A stretch of 64,000 nucleotides of DNA from Comamonas endophytica (GCF_023634805.2 NZ_CP106881.1:3625501-3689500); one strand, 5' to 3'; counted from the first letter of the stretch, positions 1 to 9,230 are shown. Numbers and translations: made by a program. Notes: generated by a model not told the origin, from the sequence alone.

Positions 1-1193
1 AGGCCAGCTTCATCGCGGACGCCGAAGGCTGCGTGGATCTCACGCGGGATGCGCCCGTGGCTGGCAGCTACAGCGGCGTATCGGCCATGGGCCTGGTCTG
101 GTCGCAGACCAAAGCCGATGCCAACGCTTCGGCCGAGCCCTTTGCAGCAGAGCCAGCCGCTGCGCTGCTTACCGAGGTGCGCGCACTGCTGTCCGATGAC
201 GGGCCGGTGCTCACCGCCCGTTTCGTGCAGCAGCTCGCCGCCGAGGGCGTCACGCGCCGCGAGGTGCGCGACGAGGGCCTGTCGGCCGTGCTGTTCACCC
301 CGGCCACGCCAGGCCCGCATCCCGTGGTGATGGTGCTCAATGGATCGGGCGGCGGCATCAACGAGCCGCGCGCCGCGCTCTATGCCTCGCGCGGCTACGC
401 GGCGCTGGCCGTGGGCTACTTCAAGTGCCCGGGCCGTTCGGACTACATTTCCGACACGCACCTCGAATACTTCGAGACCGCGCTGCACTGGATCCACCGC
501 GAGCTGCAACCCCGGGACGGCTTCGTCGCGCTCAGCGGCCAGTCGCGCGGCGGCGAGCTGGTGCTGCTGCTGGGCTCGCTGTTCCCTGAACTGGTCAAGG
601 CCGTCATCGGCTACGTGCCCGGGGCCGTGGTGCACTGCGCGCAGAACGCCTGCGATCCCGCCACCGGCCGCGAAGGCCCGGCATGGATCTTCCGCGGCCA
701 GCCCGTGCCCCATGTCTGGAGCGGCAACCGCACCGCGACCTGGGCCCCCTGGGACGACGGACCCGAACCGCGCCGCCATACCGCCGCCATCCTCACGGCA
801 CTGCAGGACCCCGAGGCCGTGGAGCGCGCACGCATCCGCGTGGAGCGCATCGACGGACCGCTGCTGCTGCTGTCGGCCACCGACGATGGCTCCTGGCCCT
901 CCTCGCTCTACGGCAGGATGGTCAAGGAGCACCTGGCCGCGCACGGCCATCCCTATCCGGTCGAACACCACGACTGGGAGGGCGGGGGGCATGCGATCCT
1001 GTTCCCGTATGTGCCCACCACCCATCTGGTCTATGCCCATCCGGTGTCGAAGCGGCTGAGCACCACGGGGGGCACTCCGGCGATCAACGCGCAAGCCAAC
1101 GAGGAATCGTGGGCGGCGGTGCAGGCGTTTTTGGCGCGGGCTACTGCGGCGCATGCAGCCAGAACCCACGTTCGCGCAGAGCGCTGCGGATGA
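1..1193 (+). CDS. Acyl-CoA thioester hydrolase/BAAT-type alpha/beta hydrolase, 5' truncated
   Basis: The reading frame is open from base 3, and the residues before the GTG at 33 (ASFIADAEGCV) already fit the N-terminal domain of acyl-CoA thioesterase/BAAT proteins. The gene therefore starts left of the window; GTG33 is not the true start. The following GSYSGVSAMGLVWS belongs to the same N-terminal domain. The C-terminal alpha/beta-hydrolase domain carries a nucleophile elbow GQSRGGE (Ser at about base 543), a probable acid in SATDDGS, and a His in EGGGHAI. Family members hydrolyse acyl-CoA thioesters or transfer the acyl group; the bacterial substrate is unknown. The nucleophile is Ser here, where mammalian BAAT has Cys. 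No operon partner is visible. Confidence 0.8.
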   Translation, partial: ASFIADAEGCVDLTRDAPVAGSYSGVSAMGLVWSQTKADANASAEPFAAEPAAALLTEVRALLSDDGPVLTARFVQQLAAEGVTRREVRDEGLSAVLFTPATPGPHPVVMVLNGSGGGINEPRAALYASRGYAALAVGYFKCPGRSDYISDTHLEYFETALHWIHRELQPRDGFVALSGQSRGGELVLLLGSLFPELVKAVIGYVPGAVVHCAQNACDPATGREGPAWIFRGQPVPHVWSGNRTATWAPWDDGPEPRRHTAAILTALQDPEAVERARIRVERIDGPLLLLSATDDGSWPSSLYGRMVKEHLAAHGHPYPVEHHDWEGGGHAILFPYVPTTHLVYAHPVSKRLSTTGGTPAINAQANEESWAAVQAFLARATAAHAARTHVRAERCG

Positions 1194-1220
1194 TCATCGC
1201 GGTCCTATAGCGAGGACGTT

Positions 1221-1303
1221 CATGGTTCGACAGGCTCACCACGAACGGATTGATCCGCCACCAGCGGTGTTTCCGTTCGTCCTGAGCTTGTCGAAGGATG
1301 GAT
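1221..1303. repeat. Dispersed intergenic inverted repeat, copy A
   Basis: Two 28-base arms lie head to head: 1221-1248 (core TTCGACAGGCTCACCACGAA) and 1273-1300 (core TTCGTCCTGAGCTTGTCGAA), with a loop of about 24 bases. The same arms recur near 16.05 kb and 50.8 kb. This is a REP-like palindromic element confined to intergenic DNA here. It follows the hydrolase stop and may act as a bidirectional terminator or mRNA-stabilising hairpin; that role is inferred. Confidence 0.75.
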
Positions 1304-1340
1304 GGCCCGACCTCAAGCCAAGCAATTTCTCTTTTCTGTT

Positions 1341-2456
1341 ATGACTGACCTCTCGCACCTCGACCTCATCGATACCTTGGCCCACCTGGACCCATCCTCC
1401 CCCGTCCACGCCATACGCCACCAGCGCAACAAGGTCGTCGACGCCACCCAAGGCAGCTACCGCCAGCTCTTCGACCCGTCCCTGCCCGGCCTGACGCTGG
1501 GCGAGCGCCTGCGCGTTGCGCAGACCATTTGCCGGCTCAGCGGCAGCCAGTCCCTGCTGCAGCATTACACCCGGGCGCTGGAGCAGCAGCCCGCGCCCGC
1601 GAACGAAGCGCGCGAAGCCGCGCTACAGCGCTTTGCCACGCTGCTGACACACAAGCCCGTCGAAGGCGACCGCAGCAGCATCGACGCGCTGCTGGCCGCG
1701 GGCCTGCAGCCGGCGGAAATCATCGCACTGGCGCAGCTCATTGCCTTCCTCAGCTACCAGATCCGCGTGGTGGCCGGCCTGCAGGCGCTGGACGCGCTGG
1801 GCGAGGACCTGCTGGCAGCGCCAGCCGCCGCGTCCCCTGACGAGCCCTTCGTGCACCCGCACCACCTGCCCAAGCCCGGTGAAGTCCTGCGCATCAATGG
1901 CTTCACCAGCGAGACGCTGGGCTGGAAGGCCTGGGTGCCGGTGGTCAAACTCGACGAAGCCACGCCCGAGCAGCTGGCCATTCTCGAAGCCAGCCATCCG
2001 TCGGCCAAGACCAGCGACTATTACCTGGCGCTGATCCACCAGCCGCAGATCCTGCAGGAGCGCTCGGTGGTCTTCAACGCCATCATGTATGCGCCGGGTG
2101 GGCTGTCGCGCGCGGAGCGCGAGCTGGTCAGCGCGGTGGTCTCGCGCATCAACGGCTGCGTCTACTGCGCTTCGGTCCACGCCCAGCGCTTCGAGCAGCT
2201 GGCCAAGCGCAACGACGTGATCGCCCAGGTCTTCGAGAACCCGCACACGGCCGGCACCAACGCGCGCGAGAAGGCGCTGGTGCAGTTCGCCATCGACCTG
2301 ACCGAAGCCCCGAACCAGCTGAGCGGCCAGCGCCTGCAGGCCCTGCGCGAAGCCGGCCTGAGCCACCTGGAGATCCTCGACGCGCTGCATGCAGCGGCGA
2401 TCTTCGCGTGGGCCAACAGGCTGATGCTCAATCTGGGCGAGGCGGTGCATCCCTGA
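1341..2456 (+). CDS. Fused CMD-domain / alkylhydroperoxidase (AhpD-like) protein
   Basis: 371 residues. Residues about 1-165 resemble the CMD domain family typified by Agrobacterium vitis Avi_7170 (DLIDTLAHL, LFDPSLPGLTLGERL). Residues about 180-371 resemble the partner Avi_7169 family of alkylhydroperoxidase-type proteins (GFTSETLGWKAW, SDYYLALIHQP, AERELVSAVVSRINGCVYCASVHA). The AhpD CxxC is at Cys273/Cys276 with the following His, so a thiol-dependent peroxide or carboxymuconolactone-type redox role is likely. In other bacteria the two families are normally separate adjacent genes; here they are one continuous frame. ATG1341 is preferred over the upstream start at 1302, which lies at the edge of the intergenic repeat. 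No clear Shine-Dalgarno is visible. Confidence 0.8.
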   Translation: MTDLSHLDLIDTLAHLDPSSPVHAIRHQRNKVVDATQGSYRQLFDPSLPGLTLGERLRVAQTICRLSGSQSLLQHYTRALEQQPAPANEAREAALQRFATLLTHKPVEGDRSSIDALLAAGLQPAEIIALAQLIAFLSYQIRVVAGLQALDALGEDLLAAPAAASPDEPFVHPHHLPKPGEVLRINGFTSETLGWKAWVPVVKLDEATPEQLAILEASHPSAKTSDYYLALIHQPQILQERSVVFNAIMYAPGGLSRAERELVSAVVSRINGCVYCASVHAQRFEQLAKRNDVIAQVFENPHTAGTNAREKALVQFAIDLTEAPNQLSGQRLQALREAGLSHLEILDALHAAAIFAWANRLMLNLGEAVHP

Positions 2457-2583
2457 GGGGGCCGGCTGGCCGCAATGCCCGGGCGGCAACCGCGGTGCCT
2501 ACATCCCATACCGCGCGCACCCGGCTTGGCGCGCGCGGGCCCGGGTGCACATTGGAGCCACGCCCACTCCAAGGAGCTGCACC

Positions 2584-3360
2584 ATGGCCCGCCCTACCGG
2601 CGCGCTCCCGCGCCGCAACCCCGGATGGTGGCCGTTTCTTGCCACGGTGCTGTTGGCTCTGAACGCGCCCAGTGCGCTGCGCAGCGCGGCGCCTGCAGAG
2701 CGCGTATGGACCGAATTCGCGCAATGCAAGCATTTCTTTCCGGCAGGCCTGCCTCCCGTCGTGCCAAAGGCGCCGCTGCAGCGCGAGCTGTGCTTCGACG
2801 GCTTCGCCATCCTGCACGACGGGCAGACCAAGACCCCGGTTTTCGTTGCCGAGCATCTGGACCGGTCTGTGCTTCAGCAAGCGGGCAGGCTGCGGCGCAG
2901 CAACCATTTCTATGCCGAAGCGCGGCTTCCCGCCGAGGAGCGCGCGGAGGCGGCCGACTATCGCCATTCGGGCTATTCGCTCGGCCATATGGCTCCCGCA
3001 GGCGACATGGGCACCGCTGCGGCCAAGGCCCAGAGCTTCAGCCTGGCGAACATGGCGCCGCAGGATGTGGAGCTCAACAACGGCGCCTGGAACGACATCG
3101 AGCAAGACACGCGCAGATATGTGCGGCGTGCCCAGGCCGATGTCTATGTATTCACCGGGCCGGTGTATTCGCAGGCCGCCCCCTCCATCGGGGCAGGACG
3201 GGTGCGCGTGCCGCAGTACTTCTACAAGCTGGTGTATGACCCGAGCAGCGGCAGAAGCTGGGTCCACTGGCAGCCCAATGCCCCGCGGCGCCAGGTCAGC
3301 GAGCCGATCAGCTACGAGGAGCTGGTGCGGCGCACGGGCATCGAATTCGTGCCGCGCTGA
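2584..3360 (+). CDS. Secreted DNA/RNA non-specific endonuclease (NUC family)
   Basis: 258 residues. The start is ATG2584, preceded by AAGGAG at 2570-2575. A basic N-terminus and hydrophobic stretch (PGWWPFLATVLLALNAP) form a signal peptide or anchor, so action in the periplasm or outside is expected. The endonuclease G/NucA-type core is visible: FVAEHLDR, HFYAEARL, YRHSGYSLGHMAPAGDM with the general-base His at 135, and SLANMAPQDVELNNGAWNDIE with the metal-binding Asn. The usual DRGH motif reads SLGH: the His is kept but Asp and Arg are replaced, so activity may be altered. Its stop directly abuts the stop of the convergent FkbM gene. Confidence 0.85.
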   Translation: MARPTGALPRRNPGWWPFLATVLLALNAPSALRSAAPAERVWTEFAQCKHFFPAGLPPVVPKAPLQRELCFDGFAILHDGQTKTPVFVAEHLDRSVLQQAGRLRRSNHFYAEARLPAEERAEAADYRHSGYSLGHMAPAGDMGTAAAKAQSFSLANMAPQDVELNNGAWNDIEQDTRRYVRRAQADVYVFTGPVYSQAAPSIGAGRVRVPQYFYKLVYDPSSGRSWVHWQPNAPRRQVSEPISYEELVRRTGIEFVPR

Positions 3361-4167
3361 TCATTCGAGGGGAAACCTCGAGAACACGTACATGGGACTG
3401 GTGACGTGATAACCCTCGGGAAACCCCTTGACTGGAGGCAAGATTTTCAGTTCATAGCCATCGATCGATAGGAATGCCCTGCCCACAAAAGGATGGGAAT
3501 CGATCATGCCGGAACGAAAATCGTCATAGAAATCATCGTACAGCTCCACGATGACTATGCGCGGCGGACACTTCCCGAGTGTCTTTTGCGCCCCTCTCAC
3601 CGCGTCCAACTCCGCGCCCTCGATATCAAGTTTCCACACGTCGAATGCGCCAAAACTCTCCACCAGCTCATCGATGGTGGTGAGTTCAACCTCGGTTTTC
3701 TTCACCACCTCGCCAAATACCGACGGAAATATCCCGATCATTTCCGAATTCAGGCTGGAACCTTGGTTGTGCGCAGTGGATATATAGAAGTCAGCCTTGC
3801 CTGGGGAGGAGGATATTGCCTTGTTGACTGCAATCAATCCAGGCGGATTCAACTTTTTCAAGCGTTCGTACAAAACGGGCAGTGCTTCGACCGCAACCAC
3901 TTTCCCGGCTCCGGCTTCAAGGCATTCCAGGGCAGTCATCCCGATATTCGCTCCTGCATCGAGCACGGTGTCGGACGGCCTCAGGAAATGCTGAAACAAG
4001 AACAAATCGATATCCGCCTGCGGATGGCAGACGTCGAGCAGCAAGCGCGCCGCATAGGCACGCTCATGCCTGTTGCTCAAATCAAAGGAAATTGAAGTCC
4101 CGGCAACATCAAAGCTGACATTCCCAGACTTTCTGATCAAACCTTCGATATCCGATAATTTTTGCAT
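3361..4167 (-). CDS. FkbM-family SAM-dependent methyltransferase, low-GC
   Basis: 268 residues from ATG4167 (MQKLSDIEG). Residues 67-76 (TVLDAGANIGMTAL) form the SAM-binding glycine motif. VVAVEALP follows as the acidic ribose-binding strand, and FDVWKLDIEGAELDAV around 176-190 is the FkbM signature. Members O-methylate sugars, glycolipids or other small molecules; the substrate cannot be told. Base composition drops to roughly 45-60% GC in the lines counted by eye, against well over 65% in its neighbours, so this gene was probably acquired horizontally. It stands alone, with no polysaccharide cluster around it. A longer in-frame extension to 4536 lacks family similarity and was not used. Confidence 0.8.
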   Translation of the reverse strand: MQKLSDIEGLIRKSGNVSFDVAGTSISFDLSNRHERAYAARLLLDVCHPQADIDLFLFQHFLRPSDTVLDAGANIGMTALECLEAGAGKVVAVEALPVLYERLKKLNPPGLIAVNKAISSSPGKADFYISTAHNQGSSLNSEMIGIFPSVFGEVVKKTEVELTTIDELVESFGAFDVWKLDIEGAELDAVRGAQKTLGKCPPRIVIVELYDDFYDDFRSGMIDSHPFVGRAFLSIDGYELKILPPVKGFPEGYHVTSPMYVFSRFPLE

Positions 4168-4600
4168 CAGCTTGACTCGCTTGGAATATGAAAATCTTTG
4201 CGCACCCGGGCGGGTAACCACGGCCCTGGCCTGCGCACCGCACACACCCTCCATACGTGCACCGTCGACATCGACGTCAGCGTACTTCGCAGTCGAGATG
4301 GTGGATTTCGGCGCACCGGCAGTGGGCAGCATTGTCGCAGTGCTCCGGCATGCCGGCGGCCAAAGCTGCAATGCGGGCTCGAGGCAGGGTTGGGGGCCGG
4401 CCAAGTCGGCGATGCCCCACTGGCAAATTGCCGCCCGATCAGCCATCGACGCGCCAGGGTCAAAGCCTTGGGCATCGGGGTTTGCGTCTCCATGTGCACA
4501 ATACCGCCCTTGCCTGCCGCGCTGCCTCACGTCCACAAGGGGGGCCAGGCGTCGACCACCGCAGTGCCACAGGCGGTGCTACAGGCCCCGGATATTGCCC
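4168..4600. other. Gene-free stretch between divergent FkbM and dusA genes
   Basis: These 433 bases lie between two divergent starts and must contain both promoters. The long frames crossing it are upstream extensions of the FkbM and dusA frames and show no recognisable protein. No tRNA, terminator or clear promoter was identified. GC content rises from the low-GC FkbM side towards dusA, so the edge of the acquired segment probably lies here. Confidence 0.5.
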
Positions 4601-5611
4601 ATGAACTCGCACGAAACCCAAGAAAATCAACCCATTGCGCTCAACTGGCGCATGTCCGTCGCGCCGATGATGGACTGGACCGACAGGCATTGCCGTTACC
4701 TCCACCGGCTGCTCACGCGCCACACGCTGCTCTATACCGAGATGGTCACTACCGGCGCGCTGCTGCATGGCGACGTGCCGCGCCATCTGCGCTTCAATGC
4801 CGAGGAACATCCGCTGGCGCTGCAGCTCGGCGGCAGCGAGCCGGCGGACCTGGCGCGCGCCGCGCGGCTGGGCGCGCACTGGGGCTACGACGAGATCAAC
4901 CTGAACTGCGGCTGCCCGAGCGAGCGCGTGCAGCGCGGCGCCTTTGGCGCCTGCCTGATGAATGAGGCGCCGCTGGTGGCCGATGGGGTCAAGGCCATGC
5001 GCGATGCAGTGGACATTGCCGTCACCGTGAAGCACCGCATCGGCATCGACAAGGACGAGAGCTACGACTTCGTGCGCGACTTCATCGGCACCGTGGCCGG
5101 GGCCGGCTGCGAAGTGTTCATCGTGCATGCGCGCAATGCCTGGCTCAAGGGGCTGTCGCCCAAGGAAAACCGCGAGGTGCCGCCGCTGCGCTACGAGGTC
5201 GTGGCGCGCCTCAAGCGCGATTTTCCGGGTCTCACCATCGCCATCAACGGCGGCTTCAAGGACAGCGCGGCAGTGGCCGGGCAGCTGGCCGTGGTCGATG
5301 GCGTGATGGTCGGCCGCGAGGCCTATCACAATCCCTGGTGGCTGGCGGGGTGGGACGAGGAGTTCTACGGCGCGGCCCCGAGCGCGCTGACGCGCGAAGC
5401 CGTGGAGGAGCTGATGGTCGAGTACATGGAACGCGAGGCGCGCGAGCATGGCACCCATTGGTACAGCATCGCGCGCCACATGCTCGGCCTGCGCCACGGC
5501 CTGCCGGGCGCGCGCCGCTGGCGCCAGGCCTGGAGCGACCACCGGCTCAAGGGCCTGCCGGCGCGCGAGGTGATGGCGCTGGCGCGTACCGCGCCTTCCG
5601 TGCAGGACTGA
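4601..5611 (+). CDS. dusA: tRNA-dihydrouridine(20/20a) synthase DusA
   Basis: 336 residues, normal for DusA. The enzyme reduces uridine 20/20a in the tRNA D-loop using FMN and NADPH. Visible: SVAPMMDWTDRHCRYLHRLL at the N-terminus (FMN phosphate loop), YTEMVTTGALLHGD, LQLGGSEP, INLNCGCPSERVQRGAFGACLM with the catalytic Cys in GACLM, VKHRIGID, FIVHARNAWLKGLSPKENR, and INGGFKD/GVMVGREAYHNPW for phosphate binding. The start ATG4601 gives MNSHETQENQ, a short lead before the family core. The upstream continuation of the frame is not conserved. It appears monocistronic; phaZ follows 109 bases later with its own regulatory region. Confidence 0.95.
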   Translation: MNSHETQENQPIALNWRMSVAPMMDWTDRHCRYLHRLLTRHTLLYTEMVTTGALLHGDVPRHLRFNAEEHPLALQLGGSEPADLARAARLGAHWGYDEINLNCGCPSERVQRGAFGACLMNEAPLVADGVKAMRDAVDIAVTVKHRIGIDKDESYDFVRDFIGTVAGAGCEVFIVHARNAWLKGLSPKENREVPPLRYEVVARLKRDFPGLTIAINGGFKDSAAVAGQLAVVDGVMVGREAYHNPWWLAGWDEEFYGAAPSALTREAVEELMVEYMEREAREHGTHWYSIARHMLGLRHGLPGARRWRQAWSDHRLKGLPAREVMALARTAPSVQD

Positions 5612-5689
5612 GCCGATGCGGCACTCCATCCCTTGTAGGACTGTGCTGGCTCTGACGCCACAGGCAAGCACTCATGCCAGACAACTGCT

Positions 5690-5707
5690 ATATTGCACTG
5701 CAACATA
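5690..5707. promoter_or_regulatory. Candidate PHB-regulator (PhaR-type) operator before phaZ
   Basis: The sequence ATATTGCACTGCAACATA contains the palindrome TTGCACTGCAA (5693-5703), 17 bases before the phaZ ATG and touching its ribosome-binding region. An almost identical site lies at 18302-18318 in the phaC-phaA gap. PhaR repressors of PHB metabolism bind TGC/GCA-rich palindromes; assigning these sites to PhaR is inference from the motif and its placement at two pha loci. Confidence 0.6.
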
Positions 5708-5720
5708 AAAGGTCTTGCCC

Positions 5721-7262
5721 ATGCTTTACCAGATGTATGAAACCCAGCGGTCCCTCGTGGAGCCGTTCGCCGACTTCGCGCTTGCCGCCTCGAAGCTCTA
5801 CAGCAACCCCCTGTCGCCCTTCAGCCAGACGCCGCTGTCCCAGCGCATCTCGGCGGGCTTCGAGCTGTTCTACCGGCTGGGCAAGGATTACGAGAAGCCG
5901 CAGTTCGGCATCACCACGGTGGATGTCGAAGGCGTGGGCGTGACGATCATGGAGCGCGTCGAGATCGACAAGCCGTTTTGCGAGCTGCGGCGCTTCAAGC
6001 GCTTCACCGACGAGGCGGCCACGCTGCAGACGATGCTGGCGCAGCCCGCGGTGCTGGTCGTCGCGCCGCTGTCGGGCCACTATGCGACGCTGCTGCGCGA
6101 TACCGTGCGCAGCATGCTGTCGGACCACAAGGTGTACATCACCGACTGGAAGGACGCGCGCATGGTGCCGCTCGACCAGGGAGAGTTCCACCTCGACGAC
6201 TACATCAACTACGTGCAGGACTTCATCCGCCACCTGCAGGGACAGTACGGCAATTGCCACGTGGTGAGCGTCTGCCAGCCCACGGTGCCGGTGCTGGCGG
6301 CAGTGTCGCTGATGGCCAGCCGCGGCGAGACCACGCCGCTCACGCTGACCATGATGGGCGGGCCCATCGATGCGCGCCTGTCGCCCACGGCCGTGAACAA
6401 CCTGGCCACGACCCGCAGCCGCGATTGGTTCGAGAACAATGTGATCCACCAGGTGCCGTCCAACTATCCGGGCGCGGGGCGGCGCGTGTATCCGGGCTTC
6501 CTGCAGCACACCGGCTTCGTGGCGATGAATCCCGACCGGCACGCCACCAGCCACTACGATTACTTCAAGAACCTGCTCAAGGGCGATGATGCCGGCACCG
6601 AGGCGCACCGCAAGTTCTACGACGAGTACAACGCCGTGCTCGACATGGATGCGCCCTACTACCTCGAAACCATCCACACCGTGTTCCAGGACTTCTCGCT
6701 GGTCAAGGGCACCTGGGACGTCAAATCGCCCGAGGGCAAGCCGGAGCGCGTGCGTCCACAGGACATCGAACACAGCGCGCTGCTGACCATCGAAGGCGAA
6801 CTCGACGACATCTCCGGCGCCGGCCAGACGCGCGCGGCGCACGGGCTGTGCACCGGCATCGCGCCCGAGAACCGCCACCATATCGAGGTGGAAGGCGCGG
6901 GCCACTATGGCATCTTCAGCGGCCGCCGCTGGCGCGAGAAGGTGTATCCGCAGGTGCGCGATTTCATCCTGGCGCACAACGTGCAGGCGCCCTCGCCGGT
7001 CGATGACGGCATCGGCCACGACGCCCCGTCCAAGGGGGCCACGGTCAAGGCGGCGTCGGCTGTGCTGGATCTCGACACCATCATCGAGCTGCCCGGCGAG
7101 ACCATCGTCGACCTGGCACAAGTCACCCCGCCCGACACCGCCAAGACCGTGCTCGAAGCGGCGCTGGAAATGGGCCTGGCGCCCGAAACCGTCGACCAGG
7201 GCCCGGCGGCGCGCGCCCCCGAGGCGCCCAAGCGCAAGGCGCGCGGGCCGCGCCGCAGCTGA
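5721..7262 (+). CDS. phaZ: Intracellular poly(3-hydroxybutyrate) depolymerase PhaZ
   Basis: 513 residues from ATG5721 (MLYQMYETQ, typical for the family); AAAAGG just upstream serves as ribosome-binding site. It hydrolyses native intracellular PHB granules. Cys185 in [10 protein letters not shown] is the nucleophile, matching the Cys lipase-like box of the Cupriavidus PhaZa1 family. The acid lies in [11 protein letters not shown] and the His in [12 protein letters not shown]. The depolymerase domain ends near residue 420, where relatives usually stop. About 90 extra residues follow, rich in Ala, Pro and acidic residues and ending in a basic tail ([10 protein letters not shown]). It has no signal peptide, consistent with a cytoplasmic role. 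rsxB follows closely and may be co-transcribed. Confidence 0.93.
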   Translation: MLYQMYETQRSLVEPFADFALAASKLYSNPLSPFSQTPLSQRISAGFELFYRLGKDYEKPQFGITTVDVEGVGVTIMERVEIDKPFCELRRFKRFTDEAATLQTMLAQPAVLVVAPLSGHYATLLRDTVRSMLSDHKVYITDWKDARMVPLDQGEFHLDDYINYVQDFIRHLQGQYGNCHVVSVCQPTVPVLAAVSLMASRGETTPLTLTMMGGPIDARLSPTAVNNLATTRSRDWFENNVIHQVPSNYPGAGRRVYPGFLQHTGFVAMNPDRHATSHYDYFKNLLKGDDAGTEAHRKFYDEYNAVLDMDAPYYLETIHTVFQDFSLVKGTWDVKSPEGKPERVRPQDIEHSALLTIEGELDDISGAGQTRAAHGLCTGIAPENRHHIEVEGAGHYGIFSGRRWREKVYPQVRDFILAHNVQAPSPVDDGIGHDAPSKGATVKAASAVLDLDTIIELPGETIVDLAQVTPPDTAKTVLEAALEMGLAPETVDQGPAARAPEAPKRKARGPRRS

Positions 7263-7276
7263 AGGAGGTCGCGTCC

Positions 7277-7966
7277 ATGCCCGCCTCCGCCTTGACCGGC
7301 CTGGCGGCTCGCATAGACGCCGCCTTGCCGCAGACCCAGTGCACGCGCTGCGGCTATCCCGACTGCGCCGCCTATGCGCAGGCCATTGCCGCGGGCGATG
7401 CGCCCATCAACCAATGCCCGCCCGGCGGCGCCGAGGGCATTGCCCGGCTCGCGGCCATCACCGGCCATCCGGTGCTGCCTTTGTCCGCGGCGCATGGCCA
7501 GGAGGCGCCGCGCACGCTGGCCCTGATCGACGAGAACTGGTGCATCGGCTGCACGCTGTGCATCAAGGCCTGCCCCATCGATGCCATCGTCGGCGCCAAC
7601 AAGCGCATGCACACCGTGATCGCGCCGCATTGCACCGGCTGCGAGCTGTGCATTCCCGTCTGCCCGGTCGACTGCATCAGCCTGACCCCGGCCAGCGGCA
7701 GCGCCACCGGCTGGGCGGCGTGGTCACAGCCGCAGGCGGAGCATGCGCTGGCGCGCTATGTCCGCCGGCAAAAGCGCCTGGGCGGATCGGCACGCGCGGC
7801 CGCGCCCAAGGCGGCCATGGCAGCGGGGCTGGAGGTGGCGTTGGCGCCAGCCGAGGTGCCGGCCGCGGTGCAAGCGGCTGCTGCGCCGGCGGCGGCGGTG
7901 GATCCCAAGAAAGCCGCCATTGCCGCCGCCCTGGCACGGGCGCGCGCCCAGCGCGCCCGGACCTGA
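7277..7966 (+). CDS. rsxB: RnfB/RsxB-type iron-sulfur protein, orphan and without membrane anchor
   Basis: 229 residues, start ATG7277 after a strong GAAGGAGG. A Cys cluster near the N-terminus (CTRCGYPDC followed by NQCPPGG) forms the Fer4_7-type 4Fe-4S site. Two ferredoxin motifs follow: [12 protein letters not shown] and [12 protein letters not shown]. The C-terminal third is an Ala/Pro/Lys-rich linker. RnfB carries electrons in the Rnf/Rsx ion-pumping or SoxR-reducing complex, and normally begins with a hydrophobic anchor. That anchor is absent, and no rnfA, C, D, G or E is nearby. A soluble two-cluster electron carrier is therefore more likely than part of a full Rnf complex. Confidence 0.85.
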   Translation: MPASALTGLAARIDAALPQTQCTRCGYPDCAAYAQAIAAGDAPINQCPPGGAEGIARLAAITGHPVLPLSAAHGQEAPRTLALIDENWCIGCTLCIKACPIDAIVGANKRMHTVIAPHCTGCELCIPVCPVDCISLTPASGSATGWAAWSQPQAEHALARYVRRQKRLGGSARAAAPKAAMAAGLEVALAPAEVPAAVQAAAAPAAAVDPKKAAIAAALARARAQRART

Positions 7967-8020
7967 ATCCGGCGGGCGCCGAATTCGGCGCTGCCCGCCG
8001 CAGCATGGATAATGCGGGCA

Positions 8021-9226
8021 ATGAATCCCCTGCTCCATCTCCTGCAGCCCTACCCGTTCGAGCGGCTGCGACAGCTTTTCGCGGGGGTCACGCCCGCGCC
8101 CGCGTACCGTGCCATCAGCCTGGGCATCGGCGAGCCGCGCCACCCCACGCCGCCCTTCATTGAAGAGGTGCTGGGCAACAGCCCGGGCGCCCTGGCCAAG
8201 TACCCGGCCACGGGCGGCGACCCGCGTCTGCGCGAGGCCTGCGCGCAGTGGATGAACCGGCGCTATGGCCTGGCGCTCGATGCCGCCACGCAGGTGCTGC
8301 CCGTCAACGGCTCGCGCGAGGCGCTGTTTTCCTTCGCGCAGACCGTGATCGACCCGACGCGCTCCGGTGCCACCGTGGTCTGCCCCAATCCCTTCTATCA
8401 GATCTATGAAGGCGCGGCGCTGCTGGCCGGCGCCAAGCCGGTCTACGTGCCCAGCGATCCGGCGCGCAACTTCGCCGTGGACTGGGACAGCGTGCCAGAG
8501 TCGGTCTGGCAGGACACGCAGCTGCTGTTCGTCTGCTCGCCGGGCAACCCCACGGGCGCGGTGATGCCGCTCAGCGAATGGGAGAAGCTGTTTGCCCTGT
8601 CGGACCGCCATGGCTTCGTCATCGCCTCCGACGAGTGCTACAGCGAGATCTACTTCCGCGAGGAAGCACCGCTGGGCGGGCTCGAGGCCGCGATCAAGCT
8701 GGGCCGCAACGACTTCAAGAACCTGGTGTCCTTCACCAGCCTGTCCAAGCGCAGCAATGTGCCTGGGCTGCGCAGCGGCTTCGTCGCCGGCGATGCGGCC
8801 CTGCTCAAGGCCTTCCTGCTGTATCGCACCTACCACGGCGGCGCCATGGGCCCGGCCGTGCAGGAAGCGAGCATCGCCGCCTGGAACGACGAGCAGCATG
8901 TGGTCGAGAACCGCCGCCAGTACCGGCAGAAGTTCGCCGAAGTCACGCCGGTGCTCGAAAGCGTGATGGACGTGCGCCTGCCCGACGCCGGTTTCTATCT
9001 GTGGGCCGGTGTTCCCGAATCCCTGGGGATGGACGACACCGAGTTCGCGCGCGCGCTCTATGCTCAATACAATGTCACGGTCCTGCCGGGCAGCTATCTG
9101 GCCCGGGATGTCGCCGGCCACAACCCCGGCGCCAACCGCGTGCGCATGGCCCTGGTGGCCGAGACCGAGGAATGCCTCGAGGCGGCCCGGCGCATCGTCC
9201 AATTCATCCAAAACCTGAAGAAGTAG
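8021..9226 (+). CDS. dapC: Succinyldiaminopimelate transaminase DapC
   Basis: 401 residues; a class I/II PLP aminotransferase making N-succinyl-LL-diaminopimelate from the 2-amino-6-oxopimelate derivative in lysine and peptidoglycan synthesis. Visible: [11 protein letters not shown] near the N-terminus, [47 protein letters not shown] (Asn for PLP), [11 protein letters not shown] (Asp and Tyr), and [15 protein letters not shown] with the Schiff-base Lys. The C-terminal NRVRMAL holds the carboxylate-binding Arg. ATG8021 ([16 protein letters not shown]) is chosen over the in-frame ATG at 8012. It lies 4 bases upstream of dapD, so the two are co-transcribed; this supports DapC over other aminotransferases. 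Confidence 0.93.
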   Translation: MNPLLHLLQPYPFERLRQLFAGVTPAPAYRAISLGIGEPRHPTPPFIEEVLGNSPGALAKYPATGGDPRLREACAQWMNRRYGLALDAATQVLPVNGSREALFSFAQTVIDPTRSGATVVCPNPFYQIYEGAALLAGAKPVYVPSDPARNFAVDWDSVPESVWQDTQLLFVCSPGNPTGAVMPLSEWEKLFALSDRHGFVIASDECYSEIYFREEAPLGGLEAAIKLGRNDFKNLVSFTSLSKRSNVPGLRSGFVAGDAALLKAFLLYRTYHGGAMGPAVQEASIAAWNDEQHVVENRRQYRQKFAEVTPVLESVMDVRLPDAGFYLWAGVPESLGMDDTEFARALYAQYNVTVLPGSYLARDVAGHNPGANRVRMALVAETEECLEAARRIVQFIQNLKK

Positions 9227-9230
9227 TTTC

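Noticed and set aside
4168..4536. N-terminal extension of the FkbM protein up to 4536
   Set aside because: The extra 123 residues show no methyltransferase similarity, and ATG4167 gives the normal family length.
4073..4600. 176-codon upstream extension of dusA overlapping the FkbM gene
   Set aside because: DusA starts near MSVAPMMDWTDRH; the extension is not conserved and overlaps another gene's coding DNA.
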